Assembly: GCA_963580285.1 (NCBI GenBank)
Contig: OY757026.1
Span: forward strand, 83,612,651 to 83,676,650
DNA from: Lucinisca nassula
Lineage: Eukaryota; Mollusca; Bivalvia; Lucinida; Lucinidae
Direction of reading: 5' to 3'
Length of the DNA: 64,000 bases
Shown here: positions 43,625 through 56,066 of the stretch, one piece after another
How the letters are laid out: each line of letters starts with the position of its first letter
Numbering within the stretch: the stretch's first letter is position 1
Notes under the pieces: model-generated
Seen by the model: only the letters and a program-made list of their open reading frames with translations
Databases searched by the model: none
Told to the model about the DNA's origin: nothing
Program-made: the position numbers and the translations under genes

Positions 43625-43745
43625 AGTAGTCATATGATAAAGAGGATCTTACACTCGTGGTCATTTCATATGATATTTATGAAACTCGTCGAAGGCTCGT
43701 TTCATAAATATCATATGAAATGACCACTCGTGTAAGATCCTCTAT
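43625..43745. repeat. 120-bp near-perfect palindrome
   Basis: ATAAAGAGGATCTTACACTC with GTGGTCATTTCATATGATAT is mirrored almost exactly across CTCGTCGAAGGCTCG. It is a hairpin MITE whose outer AGAGGATCTTACA motif is shared with the 3241 and 61000 repeats. Confidence 0.88.
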
Positions 43746-44291
43746 TTATGAAAGATACTGGGCTAATGTTCTTTTCTGTAGTATCTGCACCCATTACCAC
43801 AGATTTAGTTGAACTTTGTATGGTAATAGATACCGGTCTCAAGTATTTAGCAGCAGCATCAGTTTTCATGACATACGCTTGGGGTCAAGGCCACAACAGA
43901 CTTTGAATTCTTATGTTAAAGTTTTTGTGTTAAATGTTAGGAGATCATTACTTCTTTACCTTTAGATGGATTTAGTTTATACTTGGTATGGTAATAGATA
44001 CTGGTCTCAAAGTTTTGGAAGCAGCATCCGTTCTCACGACCATTGCATAACCTGTGGGTCAATGTCAAAGACTTGGACTTCTTATGTTAATTTTTGCACT
44101 AAAGATTTTAGGTAATTACTTGGTTGCCTTTAGATGAATTTGGTTTGTTGATACTTATTGCATTCAGCTTTTATCCTATAACCATGACCTTGGGGTCAAG
44201 ATCACAGCCTTAGAATTTTAATTTTAAAGATTTTATATTAAAGTTTTTAAGGGGCTGATTCCTTTCTTCTTTACTGTATGATAGATCATTT
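43746..44291. other. Old tandem repeat, non-genic
   Basis: About three diverged units of roughly 180 bp (AATAGATACTGGTCTCAA, GCAGCATC, GACCTTGGGGTCAAG, TTTAAAGATTT). No coding sequence. Confidence 0.6.
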
Positions 44292-44527
44292 GAGCCCCGC
44301 CAAGCGCATTTGTGTCTTCGAGCATTCCGTCATGACAAATTTTAACTGCGCATGCCCAGCCATTCAGAGGGGCCAGGGGTATGGCTTTCTGTCTGAATGT
44401 TCTTCTTGATTCACTGCTTGTATGAGCGAGCAGCGAAGGTTCTGGCGAGACTGCGCGGATGCGCAGGCTCGCCTGAACCTTCGCTGCTCGCATAGGCGAT
44501 AAGTACCAAAATCGCTTGACGGGGCCC
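44292..44527 (-). mobile_element. MITE-C, 236 bp
   Basis: GAGCCCCGCCAAGCGCATTT to GCTTGACGGGGCCC, with flanking duplication ATTT (44288-44291 and 44528-44531). It is inserted in the old tandem repeat, which continues on the right with GATACTTGCCTCAAAATTTT and GCAGCATCCGC. Confidence 0.93.
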
Positions 44528-44639
44528 ATTTCATTATTGCTGAGGTGATAGATACTTGCCTCAAAATTTTATCAGCAGCATCCGCTTCCATGACAGTGAC
44601 CTTTGGGTCAAAGTCAGGGTCATAGACAGACGTTTTAGC

Positions 44640-46545
44640 TCACCTTAACAATTGGTTCTACTATCCTTAGCTGCTTGTCAGCCGTGTTTATTAATTGATA
44701 TGGTTTCAAAAAAAGCCATGAAAATCTGCCTGTTTACACGGATATGGTCAGATAGAATAAAAATAGCCATCGGAAGAGATGGCAAATACCCCGACCAAAA
44801 TCAAATATGGCCTTCAGAAGATTGTTCACCAATAGAAAGTGCACCAGAATTAAACCAGCAATATATCACAGAAGTATTGCAGTTATGGCCATCACAAGAG
44901 TGTACTGTCAGTGGAGATAACTAAAATACCGGGGCACTCAGAATTGTGGTTCTTTCGCATGGCATGCCTGCTTAAGCTCATGTGTTTCTGTACAAAGTAC
45001 CATCTATATGTCTCAAAGGGTATTGGAGATATGGTGATCACAAGCTGGTCATACTGTTATATTAGAAGGATAGATAACTCATATACCACAGCACCAACAG
45101 TTGTGGTTCTTGCACATGACACCTCTTTTGTAACTTATATACAACTGCACCATGTCCCTTCAATGTATCGCAAAATGTGTTGGAGATATGGCCATCACAA
45201 TGTTATATTGTCAGGGGAGATAACTAAAAAATCAGAGCACCCAGAGTTGTAATTCTTGAGCATGACACACCTGCTTAACCTCATGTACATCTGCATCAAG
45301 TACCACCAATATGTCTCAAAGTGTATTAGAGGTACGGTGATCACAAGGTGGTCATACTGTTATATTGGAAGGGGAGATAACTCAAATATCATAGCACCCA
45401 GAGTTATGGTTCTTAGGCATGAAGCGCCGTCTCAACATTGTTTACAGTTGTGCCAAGTACCATCAATATGCGAGTTATGGACGGCCCCCGCCCATAGGGG
45501 CTTGAAGAAATATTTGGGCTGCATGATGCTTCCACGCAGAGCTGAATCCGGCCCGCACACTAGTACTGGTAAACCGCTTAGAGGATCTAAGCCTGTCCAG
45601 GAACCGGGGTGCGAGGCGGACCGTCCATGCTAATAAACCCTATTGGTTTCATTGGGCGACAGGGCTTGAAATGTCATTTCATCTCAGTGTCGGGTAAAAG
45701 TCCCAAAAAATTGGAAGCAACATCTTCAAAATGACCTTTACAGTGTTGACGGGGACGTTAAACCTCAAATCAAACAAATAAAACAAACAATGCGAGTTAT
45801 GGACATCACAAGGTTATATTGTCAGGGGAGATAATTAAATATCCAGGGCACCAAGAGTTGTAGTTCTCATACGTGACACATCTGCTTAATCTCATGTACA
45901 ACTGTACCAAGTACCATCAATATATCTCAAAGAGCATTGGAGATGTGGCCATCACAAGGTAGTGATTCTATCATATTGGAAGGGGAGATAACTAAAAAAC
46001 CATGGCACACAGAGTTGTGGTTCTTGTGCATGACACACTGTCTCGGCCTTGTGAACAACTGTGCCAGGTATCATCAATATATCTTAAAGGGTATTGGAGT
46101 AATGGCCATCACAAGGTAGTCACTCTATTTTATTGGAAGGAGAGATAACTAAAAAACCACGGCAACTAGCGTTGTGGTTATTTTGCATGATACGCTGTCT
46201 CAGCCTTGTGAACAACTGTGCCAGGTACCATTAATATATCTCAAAGGGTATTGGAGTTATGGCCGTCACAAAGTAGTCATTCTAGTTTATTAAAAGGGGA
46301 GATAACTCAAAAAGTATGGAGGCAGAGTTCTGGTTCTTGCGCATGACACGCCGTCTCAGCCTTATAAACAATTGTGCCAAGAACCATCTATGCATCTCAA
46401 AGGGTATAGGAGTTATGGTCATCACAAGGTTGCGTCTACGGACGGATGGACGGACGGACGGATGTTGGTGCGCACGGACAGACGGACGGACGCCAGGTTG
46501 ATCGCTATATCCCCCAAACATATTCGGTCGGGGGAGTTAAAGGGA
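44640..46545 (+). mobile_element. Tandem-repeat element with (GGAC)n end
   Basis: About eleven imperfect units of roughly 145 bp (GGGGAGATAACTAAAAA, GAGTTGTGGTTCTT, CATGACAC, TGTGCCAAGTACCATC, TCAAAGGGTATTGGAG, GGCCATCACAAGGT). It ends in a GGACGGACGG-type block at 46440-46492 and a TCCCCC/GGGGGA hairpin at 46510-46537. The architecture matches 30119-33857 with different sequence. A SINE-1 is inserted at 45483. Confidence 0.72.
45483..45790 (+). mobile_element. SINE-1, full length, 14-bp target duplication
   Basis: A 308-bp copy from GGCCCCCGCCCATAGGGG to the tail TTAAACCTCAAATCAAACAA with CAAA/TAAA repeats. The perfect duplication TGCGAGTTATGGAC is at 45469-45482 and 45791-45804. It defines family length and orientation. 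A and B boxes are at best degenerate. Confidence 0.94.
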
Positions 46546-46873
46546 TACTAATGTTACAGACTTGAATCATTCATGATCCCCGATATTGATATAGCACTGG
46601 ATTTTTTCTTTGTGACTTTGTTTCTATTTACGAAGCTGAAAATCTGCCTTCGCGCAACTAAGTCAGTGAGAGACTTCCGGCTAGCTATCCTGTCAGGCGA
46701 CAGGTCTTGTTCTTAATTCAGTTCAAATGTGGTAAAACATCCGCTTTTAAGATCACCTTACGTTAAACACTAACTCTCCTTAAAAATGCTGGTTAAAGGC
46801 ATTTTTTTCCATCTTTTGGCGATATTGTTTTCTGTTTCTGAGTTTTGACCAACACATCTAGCGAGAAATTGTA
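46546..46873. other. Non-genic, nothing recognised
   Basis: No coding region or known repeat is seen. Confidence 0.45.
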
Positions 46874-47465
46874 CATCACGTGAACAAGTCCGTGAAATGA
46901 ACACCCCCTTACATCCCACTTTATACAGAGAAAACTGGGGTTTACGGGGGTAAACACTTTTTTTCTTATTTCTGCTCGAAGACATAGGTTGTGGGTACTC
47001 GTTAGAACCGCCTCATTGAAGCGATTCTAACGTTGTGGGTACTCGTTAGAACCGCCTCATTGAGGCGATTCTAACGAGCACCCACAACCTATGTTTGAAG
47101 TATAAATAAGAAAACTATCACAGATTTTCATCAGAAAAGTAGCCATTTTGGAGATGTAAACATTGCACTATATCGCACGGGTGTATTATCGTAATGAGAA
47201 GAGAAGCTCGGCCAACATTACGATAACAAATCCGTGCGGCATAGTACATTTTTCACATTACCAAAATGTCTACTTTTCCGAAGAAAATCCGTGATATTTT
47301 TATTATTTATACTGCAAACATAGGTTGTGGGTGCTCGTTAGAACCCACAACCTATGTCTTGGAGCAGAAATAAGAAAAATATTGTATACCCCCTTAAACC
47401 CCAATTTTCTCTATATGAAATGGGGTTTATGGGTGTCTTTATTTCACGGACTTGTTCACGTGATG
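46874..47465. mobile_element. MITE-D, complete, 592 bp
   Basis: Inverted ends CATCACGTGAACAAGTCCGT / ACGGACTTGTTCACGTGATG. Left and right hairpins carry GGTACTCGTTAGAACCGCC. The central palindrome is near GAAGAGAAGCTCGGCC, with TATCGCACGG mirrored as CCGTGCGGCATA. No clear target duplication. Confidence 0.87.
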
Positions 47466-47596
47466 AACTTCTCGAAAAGGGGGTCAGTCTCCAGAACTAT
47501 ATACCTTTTGCTCTAATCAGATGTTTGAACTTTTTGATAAAAACGTCTAATTCTGTCATTCACAGTGTCAAAATATAAATAAATTTCCATGATAGC

Positions 47597-47938
47597 TATA
47601 CTGTCGAACTTCAATGGCTCGAACACCTTTGGGACCTCGAAAATCTGTTGGAGACTGCTGTAGTTCGAGCCACTGAGGTTACTGCCAGGAGGCATAACGA
47701 GATACTTTTAGACATCTTTTCGGTGTTCTGTAATGAAAATGTTTGTTGTGTGTACTCATTAGAATCGCCTCATCGAGGCATACACACAGCAAACATTTGC
47801 ATAAAAAAGACCAAAATCTCCTTAATTATCTGCCACTATTTCTTCTGTAGAGGATTTCGCTAGGGGCTCAAGAACGGGTTCGACCCATCAATGGTAAACG
47901 AGCCATCGGTGTTCGAGCCATCGAAGTTCTACTGTATA
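47597..47938. mobile_element. TIR element, probable Tc1/mariner-type MITE
   Basis: TATACTGTCGAACTTCAATG at left and the inverted CATCGAAGTTCTACTGTATA at right. TA at each outer edge fits a TA target duplication. A small hairpin with a GAATCGCCTCATCGAGGC core is inside. It carries no transposase. Confidence 0.75.
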
Positions 47939-48156
47939 TGGATAAACGAAGCCGTTGTACAATACATTAGAGTGCAGACAGTCAAAAGCATGAACTATTT
48001 GAATCAGCAAACCCAAAGTACAGGCAATAGACACTATGCCTTTGATTATCTCACAACTTTCTGTTTTACTCTCAAATGTGCACGTTGATAACATGGAGAA
48101 TGTTTGAATGACCCACATAAGAATCCTTCAGCCAACCACTAAACACACGACAAATT

Positions 48157-48392
48157 GATCCCCGCCAAGCGAATTTGTGTCTTCGAGCATTCCGTCATGA
48201 CAAATTTTAACTGCGCATGCCCAGCCATTCAGAGGGGCCAGGGATATGGCTTTCTGTCTGAAGGTTCTTCTTGATTCACTGCTTGTATGAGCGAGCAGCG
48301 AAGGTTCTGGCGGGACTGCGCGGATGCGCAGGCTTGCCTGAACCTTCGCTGCTCGCATAGGCGATAAGTACCAAAATCGCTTGACGGGGCCC
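48157..48392 (-). mobile_element. MITE-C, 236 bp
   Basis: GATCCCCGCCAAGCGAATTT to GCTTGACGGGGCCC, with flanking duplication AATT (48153-48156 and 48393-48396). Confidence 0.92.
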
Positions 48393-48651
48393 AATTACCA
48401 AATAACACCATCAAGGCGGAAATACGGAAACAGACAATTTAGCGCAAACTTGACACTGCAGAAATCGCCATCTGATTACATCTTTGTTCGATAAGTAAAG
48501 GCAATGTAATCTTGTTGAAAAGTTGGCAGAGCTTCTCTCCTCTACAACTTTCTCGCTGTACATGTTGATCGAAATCAAAAACTTAAAGTTAGCGCCGAAA
48601 ACACGGGAAAAGAAGTAAAAAAAAAAAAAAAAAAAAAACTTAGCCCCATTC

Positions 48652-49299
48652 TAAGGAACCAGGGAAGGGACATGATTTTTTATTTTTATTATGTTGTGCG
48701 AACAAGATAATATCTTGAGCGGACAAGATCATATCTTGTTCGGACAACATATTATCTTGTGCGGACAAGATATTATCATGTGCGAACAAGATATTATCTT
48801 GTTCGCACAAGATATTATCTTATGCGGACAACATATCTTATTTGCACAACATATTATTTTGTGCGCACAAGCTATTAAGTTGTGCGAACAAGATGTTTTC
48901 TTGTCCGCACAAGATAATATATCTTGTCCGCACAAGATAATATCTTGTTCGCATAACTTAATATCTTGTCCGCACAAGATAATATGTTGTGCGAACAAGA
49001 TAATATCTTGTCCGCACAAGATAATATCTTGTTCGCACAACTTCCCAAGATCTATGTTGTGCAAACAAGATAATATGTTGTGCGAACAAGATAATATCTT
49101 GTCCACACAGAATATTAAGTTGTGCAAACAAGTTATTATCTTGTCCGCACAAGATAATATGTTGTCCGCACAAGATAATATATCTTATCCGCACAACATA
49201 TAATCTTGTGCGCACAAGATAATATCTTGTTCGCACAACTTAATATATTGTTCGCATAGCATATTAAAAAAAAAAATATGCCCCTTCCCGGGTCCCGTA
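48652..49299. mobile_element. TIR element filled with a palindromic 20-bp array
   Basis: The ends TAAGGAACCAGGGAAGGG and (inverted) TACGGGACCCGGGAAGGG match at about 15 of 18 positions. The flanking 6-bp duplication CCATTC is at 48646-48651 and 49300-49305. The interior (48690-49262) is about 27 units of a self-complementary motif such as TATCTTGTGCGAACAAGATA, with the linker alternating among GTCCGC, GTTCGC and GTGCGC. It encodes nothing; long open frames of Cys-Glu-Gln-Asp type are a by-product of the repeat. Confidence 0.9.
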
Positions 49300-49305
49300 C
49301 CATTC

Positions 49306-49631
49306 GGCTGTATACGTATGATCTCTAAGTAGAACTATCACTCCCGTATTCGTATATTTAAAAGGTTTCAGTCATTCGTTCAGTGTATTCTAGAAAGAGA
49401 CAAGACCATTAAGACCACTTCGAACATTCCCAAAGGTGATCTTACCATGGGTGCTTTATGATATATGTTTACTCGATCATCACGTTGTCTCCGTAGGACC
49501 GTCTTTGTTAGCTGTAGGAGGGATGTAAAACTCAAACACACACATTATTCCACCGTCACACCATCCCTACTCCTGAGGGATATTGAACCACCTTCAGGGG
49601 ATGCAGCGCATCCAAACCGCGCCCTGGTGAT
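49306..49631. other. Non-genic, nothing recognised
   Basis: No coding region or known repeat is seen. Confidence 0.45.
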
Positions 49632-49906
49632 CATTACGAAAACACGCCTATACTAATATATTGTAACCTTTATCGCCGAAAAAATGAAAATTTAAATATA
49701 AAAAAGTGTGATATTTTTCTTATTTCTGCTCAAAATATAGATTATGGGTACTCGTTAGAAACGCCTCATCGAGGCGTTTCTGACGAGTACCCACAATCTA
49801 TATTTTGAGCAGAAATAAGAAAACCATAACAATTTTTCATCATAAAATCTTCATTTTTTCGGCGATAAAGGTGGCAATGTATTTGTATAGGCGAGTTTGC
49901 GTAATG
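49632..49906. mobile_element. MITE-A, complete, 275 bp
   Basis: CATTACGAAAACACGCCTAT at left and the inverted ATAGGCGAGTTTGCGTAATG at right. The hairpin core reads GAAACGCCTCATCGAGGCG, a paired change from ACCGCC/GGCGGT. Confidence 0.88.
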
Positions 49907-50024
49907 CAACAATCAGCCGACTGAGTCATCAGTAAGGCTGACGCCATAAATCGGAAAATCGATTAATAAATCGATCAATTAAAAAAAAAGATTATCATTA
50001 CTGATTTGCATTTATCTATTATTT

Positions 50025-50260
50025 GAGCCCCGCCAAGCGAATTTTTGTCTTCGAGCATTCCGTCATGACAAATTTTAACTGCGTATGCCCAGCCATTCAG
50101 AGGGGCCAGGGATATGGCTTTCAATCTGAAGGTTCCTCTTGATTCACTGCTTGTATGAGCGAGCAGCGAAGGTTCTGGCGAGACTGCGCGGATGCGCAGG
50201 CTCGCCTGAACCTTCGCTGCTCGCATAGGCGATAAGAACCAAAATCGCTTGACGGGGCCC
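50025..50260 (-). mobile_element. MITE-C, 236 bp
   Basis: GAGCCCCGCCAAGCGAATTT to GCTTGACGGGGCCC, with flanking duplication ATTT (50021-50024 and 50261-50264). Confidence 0.93.
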
Positions 50261-50264
50261 ATTT

Positions 50265-50941
50265 GAGAAGTACAATGTACTGCCCGACAACGCTGCGCCT
50301 AAAATAGCTGGATGTGTGGCAAACAGTACAGACACTGTTGAGACGCCGCGTTCATGGGCACCACTGTTTGCGATCAGGCTTGTCTGTTCAAATACATATG
50401 GTAAATTGCAAAATATGGTAAGTGTCATGCTCAAGCAAACAGGGAGACAGGTAAAAATATGACAAAATCTTCAGTGATTACTCAATCGATTATCGGTCAC
50501 AATGACAGGACTGATAATCGATTATTTTTTCAGCTCCGATTAGCCAGCCCTATTTATCAGGGTTACATAATCTTTAGATGTATGGACACACATCTATGAG
50601 GGGAATGATACCAAGACAAGAGCATCGCGAATTTTCTGTGCATTTATTTAAGCCTCATGTGAGGCTATGCCGAGCAAGAGACTTGAACAAACTGAAAACG
50701 AGCTTGAGTTTTCCTTGTCGCGGTCTCAACCCCATCAATGACTATTTTTCTCACTCATAAGCTTAAAGAATGTGCCTTGAATCAAGAAATGTTTATAAAA
50801 CTGTCCAAGAAAATAATATGTAAAATTGCCCCTTCACAAAAATGAGCAAAAAGGTAGACCATTTATTATTCCTACCTTCTAAAGAAGGTTGTTTAAACGT
50901 TTTCCTTGTAGTGGTGAAATGGATTTCACAAAAAGTTTGTT
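50265..50941. other. Non-genic, nothing recognised
   Basis: Short open stretches have no recognisable domain. No gene is called. Confidence 0.45.
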
Positions 50942-51235
50942 TGTTTGTTTTGTTTGATTTTAGGTTTAACGTCCCCGTCAACACTGCATAGGTCATTTTG
51001 GAGACGTTGCTTCCAATTTTGTGGGACTTTTACCCGACACTGAGATGAAATGACATCTCAAGCCCTGTCGCCCAATGAAACCAATATAGTTTATAAACAT
51101 GGTAGGTTCGACTCGAACCGCTTTACCTGGGCATGCTTAGACCAGTACTCGTGTGCGGTCGGTTTCAACTCTGTATGGAAGCATCATGCCCATTAATTTC
51201 TTCAAGCCCTAATAGGCGGGGGGGGGGGGGGGGGC
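50942..51235 (-). mobile_element. SINE-1 with poly(G) run
   Basis: A SINE-1 in - orientation (TTTAGGTTTAACGTCCCC at left). Part of the middle is deleted around GCATGCTTAGACC. It ends in a run of about 16 G at 51219-51234, an expansion of the C-rich head. Confidence 0.83.
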
Positions 51236-51465
51236 ATTTTCCCAACAGGTATGTACATTTCATGATTGTCGGCTCTTTGGTGTCACAATGAATATACATT
51301 TCATTATAAGTTGATCTAGGGCACGATATTATGCCTGCTAAACATGCACACCTATGAAGAAATAGAAAAAAAGTGCCTCCCTGTTTGCATTGGTAACAAA
51401 ACGCTCAGTAGAACATCACGAAAACACGCCTATATAATTTTGACCCAATTCACTGTTGGACATCA

Positions 51466-51974
51466 GGGGAGCTTTCGCGAAATCGCGTCAACGTAATTTT
51501 GCTCCCACGACACATCCGGAAACTCTCGCTATAGTTCCCAGGACCTGGAAATGGTAAACAAAGCTAGATACCCTTGTTTGACTTGATTTACTGTAGGAGA
51601 ATGAGAGAATAGTATAAAGTTTCGACGATGCTAAGCAATGTTAAAATGATTCACCTTTCTAAGCAGGCCGAAACAAATATTGAAAATATCATTGCTGAAA
51701 GTAGGCGACCGTAACAAAATCGAACACAGGATAATCTGACAATAGTTTTATGTCAACACGAATGAATGATGCACCTGTTTTGTAAGATTTCGCCTAGATC
51801 GAGGTATTTTGGAGCAAAGCCTGTGTATACCGGCCATAATTCACCATTTAGATGTAAAACAATTTATTAGTTCATGTACTGTGAAGGAGTAGTGCCAAAT
51901 ATTTCAGGCGGAATAGCTCCCACATCATCGCGGCAGCTCCCATAATACGTTCTAGTTCTCACAAGTCTATCATT
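51466..51974 (+). repeat. Long inverted repeat, left arm
   Basis: It matches 55259-55763 on the opposite strand: GGGGAGCT + CGCGAAATCGCGTC at the outer end, GACACATC, AGCTAGATACCC, GCTAAGCAATG, TAAGCAGGCC, GGCGACCGTAAC, GGCGGAATAGCTCCCACATC. About 75-80 percent similar by eye. Confidence 0.8.
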
Positions 51975-52137
51975 CCATCACCTGGAGAGAAGTTTTTAGA
52001 TTAAATTATATGTCGATTTAATCCACCAGGCCAACCGCTAAGATCATATAAATGACCCATTGTTACAAGAATGGAATATAACAGGTTTTTAAGGCAAAGA
52101 TTGAAATCCCATGACGTCACACACCTGGTCTATATAA

Positions 52138-52436
52138 GCCCCCGACCATAGGGGCTTGAAGAAATATATGGGCTGCATGATGCTTCCACACAGAGCTGAA
52201 TCCGGCCCGCACACTAGTACTGGTAAACCGCTTAGAGGATCTAAGCCTGTTCAGGAACCGCGGTGCGAGGCGGACCGTCAGTGCTAATAAACCCTATTGG
52301 TTTCATTGGGCGACAGGGCTTGAGATGTCATTTCATCTCAATGTCGGGTAAAAGTCCCACAAAATTGGAAGCAACGTCTCCAAAATGACCTTTACAGTGT
52401 TGACGGGGACGTTAAACCTCAAATCAAACAAACAAA
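52138..52436 (+). mobile_element. SINE-1 with target duplication
   Basis: Head GCCCCCGACCATAGGGGC to tail TTAAACCTCAAATCAAACAA. ACCTGGTCT followed by a TAT-rich base string is repeated on both sides (52123 and about 52437). Confidence 0.9.
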
Positions 52437-52676
52437 ACCTGGTCTTTATTAACCGAGGGGAACTACGGACCGTAATCATTGGAAAACAACCGGAGCTTTT
52501 AAGGTTTAAACCGCTATATCACTGTGAAGAAAATAAATATCCTTCCCAAAGTGTCACTGTCTACTAAATTATGCATCCAGTCAACTATTTCTAATAACAT
52601 TTTATGATTTCTTATATGTTAAAGTAAGTCAATCTTGAATATGTCGTCAACAGTATCTGCACGATACTTGAATAAA

Positions 52677-53038
<362 letters not shown>

Positions 53039-53194
53039 ACTGATACGGTCATACTTGGCCATTACCTCAGTTGGATGCCTGGCTAAATTTAGAATTTAGC
53101 TAAAAAAAGAGGGAAGTCACTGGATGATTCCTTAAAGCCATTTACAATCTGAATAACAGAGGTATACTAAAACGCATACCCCTGAATCTCAATC

Positions 53195-53830
53195 TTACAC
53201 TGTACGGGCTTTGAACTCCTCTGCAGTCTTAGCATTCACCACAGAAGAGGGAAGACTATTCCACTGGGGAATAGTCCCAGGAAAAAAGGAATTTTTCAGG
53301 GCATCACTATAGGACTGGTACCTATGATATTGTGAGTTGTTTACTTTTGGTGCCCTTGTTCGGGTTGAAACTTTCGCAGGGGTCAAGTATTTGTCTTTAT
53401 TAACGGCCACTGTACCTGAATGTACAGTAGAATTCCACTTAAAGACCACCCCTATATTAGGAACACTCCGCTATTTAGACCGGTTTTTGCCAGACCCAAA
53501 TTATTTCCTATATAATTAATTGCTATTTATTCCGATTGTATCTTATAGAAGAAGGTTAAAGAGGACTGCTCACGACGGTTCTCTAGGGGCGGCCATTCTA
53601 GCTCATTAAGCATGCCACCGACGATACTTCTGTGCGCCATCGTCGGCAGGTCAATCGAGCAGCTGTCCTCTGCACCTTCTCCACCTGCTGAATCTGAGTT
53701 TTAACATAGGGATGCCAAATGGGTGATGCACACACAAGCTGAGGGCGAACCGATGTTTTACACGCAACGCCCTTGCCCGCCCAGGTGCAAAAGCCAAGCC
53801 ACGTCCAAGAAATCCTGAAGTCCTAGTTGC
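53195..53830 (-). pseudogene. Non-LTR retrotransposon RT C-terminal remnant
   Basis: The - strand carries, in order, IWHPYVKTQIQQVEKVQRTA, ARLTCRRWR, a broken middle, then RYQSYSDALKNSFFPGTIP and WNSLPSSVVNAKTAEEF. This is the C-terminal tail of a CR1/jockey-like LINE RT. About 150 bp near 53450-53560 are foreign or scrambled and stops occur. The exact LINE clade is uncertain. Confidence 0.82.
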
Positions 53831-54269
53831 TTTTGATGTTATTTCTGAATTTGTTGTTATTTTTGAATTGGCACTTATCTCAGTATTTATCCAAATGAAA
53901 TAACCAATAAATTATTAGAATGACATTTAAAACGATTTTTTCCGATACTTGTTAAAATTTTAATGTGTTTGGCAGCAAAATATAAATATTTTGAATTTCA
54001 ATTATTTCTACTGTATCCTCATACTGACTTTAAATCCTGTCACTGGTCAAGAGTTGTCTTTATAAGTTCGGGGTTAAAAGTCTATGTCAGGATTGGATAA
54101 AACATAAATTAAAATTCAAAATATTCATATTTTGCAGACAAAGAAATTAAAATTCTTACAATTATCAAAAGATTATCATTCTGAAGCTATTTCTGGTCCT
54201 TAGTTAGTTATTTTAATTGGATGAATTGTGGGAGTAATGCCCATTTTATTTAAGTACGGTTCAAACACC
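53831..54269. other. AT-rich spacer
   Basis: No gene or known repeat is supported. Confidence 0.45.
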
Positions 54270-55128
54270 GTTGACAAATTATGCAAGCTTTTCATACTTA
54301 TACATATCAGAAATCACCATCACTGACAACTTCGATTGTGATCAACACATTACTGAGATTACATCGAAAGCAACTAGTTGGACATTAGGATTTCTTAAAC
54401 GTACATGTAATTTGGCGTTTGAACCTTGGCAGACAAAGGATGATGCACTGGTTTATCCTCAACTTGAGTATGCATCACCTGTTTGGCATTCCCATGTTAG
54501 GACGGCTGTTCGATGGATCTGCAGTGGGATGGCGGAACCAAAGTAATGTTGGTGATATGCTTGACTGGCCATCGCAGTCTTCTTTAATCTTTTATAAGAT
54601 ACACTCTGATACAGTGTATCTTTATAAAGATAAATACTAGTTCAAATCAAAGAAGGGGATCAAAATTAAACAAAAATCAATGTTTGCTTGTTTGTTTGCT
54701 TGTGTATTTGTTTGATTAGGGGTTAAAACGTCCCCGTCAACACTATTTATTTCATACTGGCGACGTTGCTTCCAATTTTGTTGGACTTTTACCCGGCATT
54801 GAGATGAAATGACATCTTCAGCCATGCCGCCCAATGAAACCAGAAGGCTTATATGCATTGGACCATCTGACTCACACCGCATAGTCTTTCTAAGCTATTA
54901 TCAGTACTCGTGTGTGGTCATAGTCAGCTCTGCGAGGAAGCACCATGCAGCCCAATCTATTTCTCTTCGGGCGGGGGGCGAAAACAACAGTCGATATCAT
55001 ATGTATCAGGCCTATAGTGATGCACTGAAGAATTCTTTCTTTCCCAGAACTATTCCTCAGTGGAATAGTCTTACCTCCTCTGTTGAAAATGCCAAAACTG
55101 CAGAAGAGTTCAACGCCCACAAGGTATA
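54270..55128 (+). pseudogene. Non-LTR RT remnant split by SINE-1
   Basis: + strand LINE pieces: YISEITITDNFDCDQHITEI, ATSWTLGFLKR, YPQLEYASPVWHSH, then FYKIHSDTVYLYKDKY up to 54640. After a SINE-1 at about 54681-54979 it continues with RYHMYQAYSDALKNSFFP, TIPQWNSL and NAKTAEEFNA. It is the same family as 53195-53830 but in opposite orientation. Frameshifts and deletions make it dead. Confidence 0.83.
54681..54979 (-). mobile_element. SINE-1 inserted in LINE remnant
   Basis: A SINE-1 in - orientation with a (CAAG/CAAA)-type tail on the left, read as TTTGTTTGCTTG on +. It ends GGGCGGGGGGC at right. Confidence 0.85.
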
Positions 55129-55258
55129 GACTGGGACTCAGGGGTATACGTTTTGGTATAAATTGTAAACACTTTAATGAACTCACCCATTGATTTTACT
55201 TTGCTAAATATAGCGAACCACTTAACTGAGGTAATGGTCAAATGTAACAGACCGAGTA

Positions 55259-55763
55259 TATGATAGACTCGTGGGAACTAGAGTGTGTTTGGGGAGCTGC
55301 CTCGATGATGTGGGAGCTACTCCGCCTGAAAAATTTGCAGCATTACCGCTTCACTGAACATGAATTGATTATTTTTTTACGTATAAATGATGAATGAGGG
55401 CTGACATACCCAGAATATGCGCCAAAAAATCTCATTCTAAGCGAAAACTTACAAAACAATTGCTTCATTTATTCGTGCTGACATCAAACTAAAGTGAGAT
55501 TACCCTGTGTTTGATTTTGTTACGGTCGCCTGCTTTCAGCAATGAGTTTTTCAATATTCTTTTTGGCCTGCTTAGAAAGGTACATCATTTGTACATTGCT
55601 TAGCATCGCCGAAATTTTATAGAATTCTCTCAATCTTCTACAATAAATCAAAAACACAAGGGTACCTAGCTTTGCCATTTCCAGATCCTAGGATCTATCG
55701 CGAGAGTTACCAGATGTGTCGTGGGGGCAAAATCGCGTTGACGCGATTTCGCGATAGCTCCCC
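55259..55763 (-). repeat. Long inverted repeat, right arm
   Basis: The counterpart of 51466-51974. The outer edge TTTCGCGATAGCTCCCC abuts the MITE-A fragment. Confidence 0.8.
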
Positions 55764-56066
55764 TGTGGGTACTCGTTAGAACCGCTTCATTCTATAGTTT
55801 GAGCAGAAGTAAGAGAAATATTTCATTTTTTTTTTCATCTTAAATTTACGTTTTTTTTTTCGACGATAAAGTTTACATTGTATTTGTATAGGCGTGTTTT
55901 CGTAATGAGACAGTTATGGGGACAAATGTTTTGCTGCAATGTACATATTTTCCTATATAAGCAATGATGGACAGATTAAGACAGCTAAAACACCCAAGGG
56001 TGAAATAGCACAGAGCAATAAAATTATAATATTTTCACGGTGAAGTTTTTGAGTACTTAACGAAAT

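Noticed and set aside
48691..49236. Open frames of up to 170 codons on both strands (Cys-Glu-Gln-Asp repeats)
   Set aside because: They are translations of a palindromic 20-bp DNA repeat inside a TIR element. No domain, and equal openness in several frames.
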